Shown here: positions 51,174-62,120 of the stretch, piece by piece
Layout: every line of letters begins with the position of its first letter
Position numbering within the stretch: the stretch's first letter is position 1
Notes under the pieces: model-generated
What the model was told of the DNA's origin: nothing
Seen by the model: the letters and a program-made list of their open reading frames with translations, nothing else
The model's database searches: none
Translations under genes and position numbers: made by a program
Assembly: GCA_021613375.1 (NCBI GenBank)
Contig: CM038704.1
Coordinates: forward strand, 28,080,082-28,144,081
Direction of reading: 5' to 3'
DNA from: Megaleporinus macrocephalus
Taxonomy: Eukaryota; Chordata; Actinopteri; Characiformes; Anostomidae
Length of the DNA: 64,000 nt

Positions 51174-53987
51174 TAAGGGCTGCAGCTATTGATTTTAGTA
51201 ATCGAGTATTCTATTGATTATTCCATCGATTAATCGAGTAAGCAGATAAAGTATTTTTGCTTCATTAAAGAGCAATAGTAAACAGTATAGTAAATATATA
51301 AGATAAAATAAAACAGGTTTCTTAACATTTTATTACTTAAATTGCATACAAGAAGGTTTTAAAGAAAACATTTTAGTAATTACTATTATTGAAATGTATT
51401 ACTAGACCTATATATCACACTGAAAGTTCACAGGACTGGCTACTGTACACTCGTTTACTACGCTGAAGCTGCTCCTACACTTGCTGACCCACTTACTGCA
51501 AACAAACTGAACTGAATATTCTCACTGTACTGGATTTGGTGCATTTTAGGCTCCAAGTTGCTACAAACACCACCTGATATTTAAAAAACGTAAATAATGT
51601 AAATAATGTAAATGAAGCTCAGGCTTTTATTTTTTGTGGTTATGTTCTTAAGCAAAGCTTAGATCATTTACGAACATAACTCACTATCACTGACTTACTT
51701 TCTTAACTAGCCATTACATGTAACCATAACTAACATACACGCTTTACTAACCTTCATCTCAACTCACCATCACACTGACTTACTTTCTTAACTAGTCATT
51801 ACATATAACCATAACTAACATACACGCTTTACTAGCCTTCATCTCAACTCTCCATCACACTGATTTACTTTCTTAATTAGTCATTACATATAACCATAAC
51901 TAACATACACGCTTTACTAGCCTTCATCTCAACTCACCATCACACTGACTTACTTTCTTAATTAGTCATTATATATAACCATAACTAACATACACGCTTT
52001 ACTAACCTTCATCTCAACTCACCATCACACTGACTTACTTTCTTAACTAGCTATTACATATAACCATAACTAACATACACGCTTTACTAACCTTCATCTC
52101 AACTCACCATCACACAGACTTACTTTCTTAACTAGTCATTACATATAACCATAACTAACATACACACTTTACTAGCCTTCATCTCAACTCACCATCACAC
52201 AGACTTACTTTCTTAATTAGTCATTACATATAACCATAACTAACATACACACTTTACTAACCTTCATCTCAACTCACCATCACACTGATTTACTTTCTTA
52301 ACTAGTCATTACATATAACCATAACTAACATACACGCTTTACTAGCCTTCATCTCAACTCACCATCACACTGACTTACTTTCTTAATTAGTCATTACATA
52401 TAACCATAACTAACATACACGCTTTACTAACCTTCATCTCAACTCACCATCACACTGATTTACTTTCTAAACTAGTCATTACATATAACCATAACTAACA
52501 TACACGCTTTACTAGCCTTCATCTCAACTCACCATCACACTGACTTACTTTCTTAACTAGTCATTAAATATAACCATAACTAACATACATGCTTTACTAG
52601 CCTTCATCTCAACTCACCATCACACTGATTTACTTTCTGAACTAGTCATTACATATAACCATAACTAACTTAAACGCTTTACTAGCCTTCATCTCAACTC
52701 ACCATCACACTGACTTACTTTCTTAACTAGTCATTACATATAACCATAACTAACATACACGCTTTACTAGCCTTCATCTCAACTCACCATCACACTGACT
52801 TACTTTCTTAACTAGTCCTTACATATAACCATAACTAACATACACGCTTTACTAGCCTTCATCTCAACTCACCATCACACAGACTTACTTTCTTAATTAG
52901 TCATTACATATAACCATAACTAACATACACGCTTTACTAGCCTTCATCTCAACTCACCATCACACTGACTTACTTTCTTAACTAGCTATTACATATAACC
53001 ATAACTAACATACACGCTTTACTAGCCTTCATCTCAACTCACCATCACACTGACTTACTTTCTTAACTAGTCATTACATATAACCATAACTAACATACAC
53101 ACTTTACTAACCTTCATCTCAACTCACCATCACACTGACTTACTTTCTTAACTAGTCATTACATATAACCATAACTAACATACACGCTTTACTAACCTTC
53201 ATCTCAACTCACCATCAAACTGATTTACTTTCTTAACTAGTCATTACATATAACCATAACTAACATAAACGCTTTACTAGCCTTCATCTCAACTCACCAT
53301 CACACTGATTTACTTTCTTAACTAGTCATTACATATAACCATAACTAACATAAACGCTTTACTAGCCTTCATCTCAACTCACCATCACACTGATTTACTT
53401 TCTTAATTAGTCATTACATATAACCATAACTAACATACATGCTTTACTAGCCTTCATCTCAACTCACCATCACACTGATTTACTTACTTAACTAGTCATT
53501 ACATATAACCATAACTAACATACACGCTTTACTAGCCTTCATCTCAACTCACCATCACACTGACTTACTTTCTTAATTAGTCATTATATATAACCATAAC
53601 TAACATACACACTTTACTAGCCTTCATCTCAACTCACCATCAAACTGACTTACTTTCTTACTTCAGCCACGTCTTTCTTCAGGTTTATTCTCAGTAACGA
53701 CTCCCTCGGCTAGTTCGGTTTTACAGTAGACGTTGGACACTGTGTATGGTTTTCTCTGACCTGTCTCTTCAGTTCTCTCTCTCCTTATTCTCTCTCTCTT
53801 ACTCTATTTTGCAATCTGCGCCATTAAATCACAACTTCTTTGTGTCACCTGGCAACACCATAAGCGCGTGCTGTGTAACAGTTAAAGTCATCTGTGAAAC
53901 AGTGCTCTGTATATGGTTGTATGGGTTAAACGAATGAAACGGAATTATTTTTTGTAATCGAGTTTCTCGAGGAATCGTTTCAGCACT
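51174..53987. mobile_element. hAT-like non-autonomous element with a minisatellite core
   Basis: The left end (aagggctgcagctattgatt, then taatcgagta and tcgattaatcgag) is the diverged inverse of the right end (tgtaatcgagtttctcgagg, then aatcgtttcagcact). Agggctgca..cgtttcagc ends with atcga repeats are typical of fish hAT-type elements as I know them. Flanks acttcaca (51166-51173) and acttcagt (53988-53995) may be a decayed 8-bp duplication. About 70 percent of the 2.8-kb element is the 85-bp array. There is no transposase. Confidence 0.65.
51675..53661. repeat. Minisatellite, 23 copies of an 85-bp unit
   Basis: The anchor taaccataactaac recurs exactly every 85 bases from 51721 to 53591, so no unit has gained or lost a base. 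Units differ only by substitutions at a few sites (cgcttt/cacttt, actagcc/actaacc, gactt/gattt, aactag/aattag). The period is not a multiple of three and there is no open frame. The reverse strand reads ggtgagt in nearly every unit. Confidence 0.97.
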
Positions 53988-53995
53988 ACTTCAGT

Positions 53996-56900
53996 GGCAT
54001 AAGCTGACAATTAAACTAAACAAACAATTTTTAGTCTTACCTCTTTTTTTTAATAAACACTGCAAGTAGTGCGTGTACTACATTTAGCATTTTGTTCCTC
54101 AGACTGAAGGTTCATCTAGAATGAAAGGCTTGTTAAAAAAAAACCTGACGACACTGTTGTTTACCTTTCCAGATTTCTCCATCCAGCCCATGGTCACAAC
54201 GACTCAGGGGACATTATTTAGCTTTTCTCGCTTAATAAACATGTTTTTTTTTGTTTTTTACAGATTTTATATACAAAAGCATGCAGTACACTGAAATGTC
54301 AGTAAAGTACTTGGTATGTGTTGTGAGTTCACTTGCTAAACCACAAAATAACTAAATGTGAAGAAGAAGAGCGAAAAAAGAAACCATCTACAGTTACGAT
54401 AAATTTCAACACAATAATTGTAATCAATGTCCTCAACCCCCAACACCGAGGGGTTTTCTTTGTATACCTCACAATGATTGGCGTTTCTACTTCAATCAGT
54501 TTTGTTTGTGCTTTTCTACTCTGCCTCACAAATCTAAGGCACTGGGACAGAGTCCAGTCACAAGTCGGTTAAGCGTACGTCCAAGTCCAGTAGGGAATCG
54601 CTTGAGCAGGCGTCTAGACGGCCAATCACTGTTACACACTAGAGCAGAAAAAAGAAATGAAAGAAAACTGTTTATCTTCATAAATACAGCAGAAATATCT
54701 TTCCATCTGATATGCAAGTCAATATTCTGCGACTCATTTCTTAGAGAAGCTGTTGCAGTAAATAACCAAAATTACAGACAAAGGACCCGCAATCAATATC
54801 ATGGAGAAAAACTACTAGAATAAAAAGGCGGTCATTGCGCTGACCAGTACTGGGCTTTTTGTCAGCAGAACACAAAGCTAGCTAAAGACACATGGCCAAG
54901 GTCACTGTGTCTGGAGCAAATCACACAATAGTAAATCAAAGTCTAAGAGCAGAGCTTGTATCGAGTAGTGTTCTAGTGTCAAATTCTCAAATGACCTACA
55001 AACTGGCTGTCATTAACCTACGCTGTTCTTTTTAGGTTACTGCCTACAGCCACAGAGGGAGAAATCAATTACTGTCTTCATCTCATGACGAGAATAACGC
55101 CGCAGGCTGCACGCAAAGACACGGCTATGACCTGCTACGACTGTTCACAGTGCTGTTCTGACACAGGCCAGGGTTTAAGATGCTGGCGTAAAGCCCACGG
55201 CCATGAGCTCCCCTGTGGTTCATTAGCCTAACCAATCAAACCAGAAGCAGAACTGATTTCTCTCCTTCTCTCTTTAATGCATCACAGGGGGGACTTGCAC
55301 ACGCACACGCCCTTGTGGCCTTGGCCTTGGCTTCACCACGCAGGCCGTGAAGGATGTGAGTGCGCGTCCGAAGGACGCGGGCAGATATGCTGAGCCGTTT
55401 GGAGGAAGGTGTCACGTGGTGGCAGAAAAAGTGTGAAAAACGGCTAACGTGACCTTAGCAGCCTCGCTTGATCTTCTACACTGATGCAGCATACAGCTTT
55501 ACTACGCGTGGGTATCTGCATCGGAGACCAAAAAGAAAAAGCCTCTCCAAAAGATTTCATGCTTTAAATATAATTTCCAGTGATTAGCTCAGATGTTTGT
55601 GTCTGTCAGCATGCATATGTAAAAAAGCCTGAATATGCCCTTCAGTAATTGAAATTACCCAATTTACATGTTTCATGCTTTTTTTCTAAAATACTCCAGA
55701 TTATTATATTATCTATAAAAGACCTTAAAACCTAACATTTACTTAGCAGAGAACTAGAAATGCAAATAGCACCCTAAAAATAATTACACTGTCATGGTAA
55801 ATGTTCTACTTGTTAGACGAGAGGCGAGAGAATCAATCCTTTATTCGCTGACGAAACTAAAGACATGATAAGATCAGAATCAACTAGCAAGTGGAGAATT
55901 TTTTTTTTTTGCTGGCAAATTCATAAACTCTGGGGTTAAAAATGCTGCAGACCAATGATTTGAATCATGTGCCGATCTCTGTAGAAACCATTTAAATTAT
56001 CCTCATTACTGTCCACTAAAATGTAGGTCTTTAGTTTCTCCAAATCATTTAAATGAAATCTAATTGGATCAATTTTATGGATTTTTTTTCTAGTCATGAA
56101 ATGATGGATTGTTTCACGTTCCATCACATCTGTTAGCTAATGAAGCTGATTTCTTAGCTAAACTAAATTTTTGTTTATTTTACAGCATGTGTACTGCCTG
56201 TTCTCCACTCTTGTGGGTACTTTTCAGCCATGCCAACTTTCATTCATGGGCTAACAACAGGCTCAACATTCACTAAACAGGGTTAACAAGTGTGCAATCA
56301 TTCTGTAAGTTTGTTCTCACCCTAATAAGTCTGCTCTACCTTTTGACCTACCAACAGGAAACTTTAGTGGTCGAATGTAGGGAGATAATGAATAAGATAA
56401 ATGAATAAGATTAATAAAGTTTTGGTAACACCAGTGCTTTACTGACTCTTATGATTGTTCTCAATTATCACACTTCATAAAAACAGAAACTCACAGTCTT
56501 AATAATAATAATAATAATAATTCTGAGAGCTCCTCAGAATGCTTAGTGCTTTCAGTTACAGATCAATATCTCCAATGTTAGTTAGTTTTCAGTAGATTTC
56601 TTAATAAAAATGTTTGGATCTATATGTTTTTATATTACTTACCCTGATGGTTTATGGTTGAGCCTGTATTGCTGTCATGCCTCATACTGAGGCCTAGCCC
56701 CACGATAAAGAGAATATATGAGTTTAAATCTTAACCTAAAACTAGCTATTATCAGTGATAAACCAGGGGTGGTTTATATCATTGATCCAGTGATTTCTTC
56801 AGGCCTTATTTCTTACCTGTATATTGCCTAGTATTTCTCGTGATCATCCCCGGACATGAACGTTATGAGTTGAAGTAACCCACACACATGTAAGCATGAC

Positions 56901-57149
56901 AGCACTGAAGATAAATTGACTCCAACACTTACCAGCTACCAGACGGTTAAGTTCAGCAGAGGACTAAACAGCACATATGTCAACTGAACCCAGCCTTGTC
57001 ATGACTGATCTGCTGGTTGTATGCAAGACCACACTGTTGGTCTCTTTCTCAGAGTTTCTGCTAGAGGCTAGCTGCTGGCTCTCAGAAAAGATCAGATCAA
57101 ATGCTTTCGAGATGGTCTCTGATGGTCCATGAAGGCAGGAAGTATGTTT
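53996..57149. other. Intronic DNA, no gene recognised
   Basis: A CpG-richer patch lies at 55270-55520 (gtgagtgcgcgtccgaagga). A short AAT run lies at 56501-56520. No repeat with defined ends was found. Confidence 0.4.
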
Positions 57150-58760
57150 CAATGCTGAATGAGCGAGAAGCATAATTCTCGTCATGATATCTTTGAACTG
57201 AGGATGGGGGGGATATTAGGAAGGCACAATATGCCCTCGGCTTACAGATTTTCTGTCCAACATGCTAGTTTTCATCACATCATCTATCCCATGCATTTAA
57301 GTCCGCAGGGCTTAGAGAGCAGAGCGCATAAGCTCAGGTTTTATTTATATAACCGAGTGGATATGGCACACGCTCACTGTTTCCAGGAGAGAAAGCACGG
57401 AGGAGCGCTTTCATATTCCACACAAACACACAGCTGCACACCCGGCACTTCTGAAGCGTCTACGTAGCTTGAGCCTCCGCAGCCCAGGCACGAGTGTGTT
57501 TGACACCATGAGAGCGAGCTTCAGTAAGCTGACCACACCGTCATGCGCTGTTATCTGTGAAGCGATCTGGCAGGCCATTCTGGTTGTCAGTTATCGAATC
57601 CACCAGAGGACTGACGCACAGAGAGCTGGACTGAACAGTACGCCAGCACAGGCTCATGTTAGCAAACTTAGAAACATGTATTTATTTCCCTGCGGGTGGT
57701 GCAGGAGGCAGCTTGTTGTTGTATTTCTTTTTTCAGCCCTTTCTTCTGTAAAAGTCACTTGAAACAAAAACCATTAAGAGCCTGGGTATTTAGGAAAAAG
57801 CCACAGAAAACGTTAGCATGCAAGCAGATGCCACCATCCGCAAGTCTCACCACTCAGAAGAGGAAAAGAAAGAAGTTTTTCCCTCTTAAACTCTTGATTC
57901 AAACTGACTTTTGCAAACAACTCGAGTGTGAAATTTCTCTGAGCCTCCTAAGAAAGGCTTTTTTGACACATTAGAATAGATTAGGAAAGCCCGCGCGAGG
58001 CTCCGGGGCCTGGCTAAATCTGTTAACTTTGCATTTTAAACCATGAGGGGGCTGCGAGTCGTACTTTTTCGCAGCACAGAGGGAAAGCCCCCCCTCCGCT
58101 GTGCATTGTTTCTTTCTCCTTTGTGTGACTCTTGAGCATCCACGGCCAGCCTATGCTTCAGGAGCCTGTCCTTTCCCTGGTAACTGCCCTGCCTCTGGGT
58201 CAGCCAGGGTTAGGCTGTAAGGAGATGAGGTGTAGAACCAGGTGCGCTCGCCGCCCCTCGTTCCGTGCCTGTCTAACAGGAAGTGAGACGCTGTAATTGT
58301 CATCCTGTCGGAGCGGCTCTGCTGCACCCGCGCACTAAAGGCCAATCAGGCGCGTGGTAATGGCTCTATCTCCGGCTACGCACATTAAAAAGCTCTTCTC
58401 TTCAAACCCTCCTCCGTATCAGTGCTCCGCTTAAAAATAGTCTGAGATAAGGTACATTAAATATGATTTAAGATGTCTGCCTTAAAACGACGAAGGACCT
58501 CCAGCTGTTTTGAACTCTTGCACATTTGCAGATAAAGTGCGTTCCACTGCTGTGGAGAAATCCTTGGCCTCGCGTGCGCTGCGCTCGTTGGTGCCTTCGT
58601 GGCTTTTTTCCCCCTTTTATTTTTCCTCCCCTGAGTTGCAGAGTACAGCACACTGGCGAACACTCTGCTGTGCATTTAAGGTCAAGCTCCAATCACTCAG
58701 AAGAACAGAAGAGTTAAAAAGAGTTACGCCAGTGAAGTCTGGCATCAACGCTGGACCCTA
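57150..58760. promoter_or_regulatory. GC- and CpG-richer block, candidate regulatory DNA
   Basis: Composition differs from the flanks over about 1.6 kb. It contains well-preserved-looking segments such as tccggctacgcacattaaaa and gtctgagataaggtacatta (with a GATA-type core). Overlapping short frames on both strands show no LPP or other domain. Conservation is inferred from appearance only. Confidence 0.3.
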
Positions 58761-59640
58761 AAGTAGAGCATTCATCTAAAATCTAGCTTATTTATTATTA
58801 CATTATTAATATATTCCCCACACCTCAAATTCGATTGACCAGCTAGGACACTTGGTATCCGAAGTTTACTTCTGACGTCCTACAAAGGACGAGTAATGTA
58901 GCTAACAAGTAATGCAAGTCTACCACCACTGGTTTAGTGCGGCACTAACTGCATGCCTATATCGGCACACATGTGTGTCAAACAACATCAAGATGTTAAG
59001 TATACGTGTGTTGATATTCGGAAAACCAAACCAAATCAGCATCAAAATATTGAGGCAATATGCTAGTATTCATACATTCATTATCCCACGATAAACACAC
59101 TCAGTAACTTTGTTGTGGGTACCGTTGCTGCATTGTAGCCAAATAATTTTTTAGAAGCGCAGATCAGCTCTGCTTTCACAAGTTCCCAGTGTGCTTTTAT
59201 GGTCTGATCACCTGATATGGTCTCTCCTCCGAGCAAGCACAATGATGTACTGTGAGCATCAACATAAGAACTTAATGAGTCTTTTATTTTGTGATAACAT
59301 TGTAAATCGTGATAAAACGACAGACCTTTATTATGATCTTTTTATTTATTTATTTTTACATGAGGACTCGTAATCTTAAACAGACGTTCAATAACACTTT
59401 ACTGTGCGTTTGTAGAGCCGCACGTCGACTGCTTAAGCCTTTAAATAAACTATTTGTAAGAAGACACAACCTGTCCAATTCATACTCCAAACAATAGAGG
59501 ACAAGGTATCACCAGAAAATGCACAGACCCCTCCACCCCTTTAATTATTATCACTTAAACAGAAACACAGACCATCTCCACCCCTTTCATTCTTATCAGT
59601 CTAACAGAAACATTGAAAGTTCAGCATCAAACCTCATCCC
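58761..59640. other. Intronic DNA, no feature
   Basis: Nothing recognised. Confidence 0.4.
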
Positions 59641-60140
59641 TTTACAAGAGTGTCTCTGGTGGTAAAAAGTAAAGGCAATGTGAACTCTTACTTAGCTTCT
59701 ATTTTTAGCTTCTTCTGTTTGTGTTTGCCGATTCTTGGCGTGAAAGGACAACAGTGGTGGTTACATAGGCCGCATGCCAAGAGGTTTCGCCATTGTTACG
59801 TTTAGCATTCGTTCATTGGCTACCTGTCTTGAAACGATCTAAGAAGGAGCAGGACCTTCAACGTGATTGACAAGACACTACAAAACGGTGTTGGGGTATC
59901 AGTGCTACTTCTCTATGTTGGAGTGATTGTACTCACTACCGAGACTCACTACAAAGTGGTATTACGAGACAGGATGGGCAAAAGTTAGCTGGATAGCCTG
60001 CTAACTTCAGTAGATATCTCTGCAACACGGTACACTGACATCTATGATATACTCTTAAAAAAGTCTTTTCATTTTGTTGATAATGTTCATGTTTCAACCC
60101 TTTAAACTAACAATCTTACATACTGCTCCTTTAAGGACCG
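59641..60140. repeat. Possible dispersed repeat with a Tc/hAT-like edge
   Basis: The right edge aatcttacatactgctcctt followed by taagg, and the left edge tttacaagagtgtctctggt, resemble ends of a fish repeat whose copies begin with a taaaggagca..tatgtaag motif. No second copy was found in this window. Confidence 0.3.
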
Positions 60141-60559
60141 CTGACATAAATCTACATAACAATTACAAAGGCTTAGTTCCATAAGCACCAGCTGTGGACT
60201 GCTTTTGATCATTTAGATGTTATTTCACCTCACAAAGTGTAATAACGAGTAACATTTGCTGGAATAAACATCTATAGATGTCTATATTGGGTCATGTCTG
60301 CTGTTACGAAAGGCTCTTATGTAGTCTTATGAAAGCTGCTCTTCAGTAAAGTGTTACTAGACATTCTCATGTGGTTTCTGACACGTACTATACTAGCCTC
60401 ATAGCTCCAGCGCGGACTAGTGTCTGTACACTAAAGTTGGGCTGAAGGGAAAACTGGAAAGAACTGTGTAGTCAAACCAGTGCTTTAAATGACTAAGCTA
60501 ACAGAATCCTGAATGTGTCAGGATACTATAAACTGCCCCCTCCAGACCATTCAGTCTCA

Positions 60560-60905
60560 TCTGATGGTCATTGAGGGAAACGTAATAACCCCGTTTGGAT
60601 TGTACTCGACACGTCACCCAGCGCATGTGACTCCTTTGCATTCATGGCACAGGTGCTTATTCTCCCTCTAAACTTGATTTGCCTGAGTGCTTGAAAAATA
60701 AGAGCAAATGAATTGACAGCTGAGGAGCCGAGGCCTGTCTGTGAGGTAAAACACAAAGTGCGAGTGAAATTGAGGGTTGGCATTAAGGACACTTTGATGT
60801 GCTCATCCAGAGAATAGCAGTTAGATCTGAATCTGTCGCCATTTTCCTTCTCCGATAATGGGCCGCCTTTGAATCAGATAAGGAGAGCCGTGGCATTACT
60901 GGGGG
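60560..60905. promoter_or_regulatory. Candidate conserved enhancer-like block
   Basis: It is dense in recognisable binding cores: ctttgcattc, cacaggtgc (E-box), ttgacagctg (TALE/E-box), actttgatgt (TCF/LEF-like) and cagataagg (GATA). It lacks repeats and looks better preserved than its flanks. Function is inferred, not shown. Confidence 0.3.
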
Positions 60906-61129
60906 TGGGGGGGAGCTATAATTGTGACTGAAACACATATGGCAGCAATCATGACACTGTCCATCAAAGGCATTCTTCTGAGAAAGACTTTCATAAAGCC
61001 AATTTGAGTGGGAGGCTTTTTTTCCCTACCCCTAAAGTGAAGTTCCATCCAGAGAGCTTTCATGTCCTCACTTCTTTTTATATTATTATCTCTTATTCCA
61101 TCTATATATGATCTCTGCTGGCTTCGCAG

Positions 61130-61260
61130 CAAAGACGCACAGTGTAAACTGACAGAGAAACGTCTTTTTTTAGAAAGATGCTTGACCAGGACTATGAAAT
61201 GTTGACCGTGACCATGAGATATCACCGGTGTTAAAGCAATGAGCTAACCGCTCAGCCATT
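61130..61260 (-). mobile_element. tRNA-like SINE relic
   Basis: On the minus strand, tggctgagcggttagctcat is a strong Pol III A-box match. About 44 bases on, ggtcacggtcaacattt is a weak B-box candidate. The acceptor stem does not pair, so this is not a working tRNA gene. Confidence 0.4.
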
Positions 61261-62039
61261 GAAGGCTCTCAGAAACCTGACCTCATTGACATCAGCTCTA
61301 CAATTAATCCAAAGGCAGATATGTAGGGCCAAGGTTAACTAACAATAATAGTAATAATAATAAAAAGCAATTCCACAGAAGTCTTTCTGGTCAATCAGAG
61401 CTTTGGGCCCTTGGATACAGAGGGTTGCTAAGACACCCTGGGCCATTGTGTGCCAGTTCCAGGCACAAATGATATGTACAAAACCCTGAAGGCTGTGCAT
61501 ACGCATGTAAGAGAGGGGTGTGCAAAAAAGAGGATGAAAATATTATACGCGCCAGTTTTGCAACAACTGTCTTTTTAAACCAGGTTTAAAACCAAGTGCT
61601 TTATATAGAACAGCAGTTAGACAGAAGACCAAACCTTAAGATGATGGAATGTTTGCAGAATAACATAGTTTGAACTCCTGAGACCAGATATACGTATGTG
61701 GTGCAAAAAATATGCTGTGGCGTGACTGGAATATGCACCTGCTGTTCATGTTATTGTTTCGCAAACACTTTTTAATTAATGTTGCTATTTTTTTTTTAAT
61801 CACTGAACTTTCATCTACGGTCTTGTCTCCAGCTCAGTTATTTCACTGTGACTTTTAATCACTGCGCCTTCGAGTGATCAGCTGGTGGGCGAGATAAGCT
61901 GCGGCCTCTGTTAAGTAAAGCCCAGTTTAAAAGAGTAGTAGACTTTGCAACTCTATGTATTGTAGAACTTGTAACTTCAGATGCCGTGTGTACAAAACAA
62001 TGACCTGTCTGTTCATCTGGCTGTCTTTCTATCTATAGT
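61261..62039. other. Intronic DNA, no feature
   Basis: A short AAT-type run lies near 61345-61363. No gene was seen. Confidence 0.4.
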
Positions 62040-62120
62040 CACACACAAAAGTTTGGGCACCCCCGAACTTTTTCAAGTGAAAAAGTTAATACGGCTTATA
62101 CAGAGAACAAAGGTCTGTAG
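62040..62120. mobile_element. Tc1-like terminal repeat fragment
   Basis: The sequence cacacaaaagtttgggcacc is characteristic of the ends of Tc1-like elements related to the one at 25.3 kb. What follows does not match that element, and no partner end was found. Confidence 0.4.

Noticed and set aside
51675..53661. Could the 85-bp array be a CRISPR array?
   Set aside because: The whole unit repeats with no unique spacers, and the DNA is vertebrate. It is a minisatellite.
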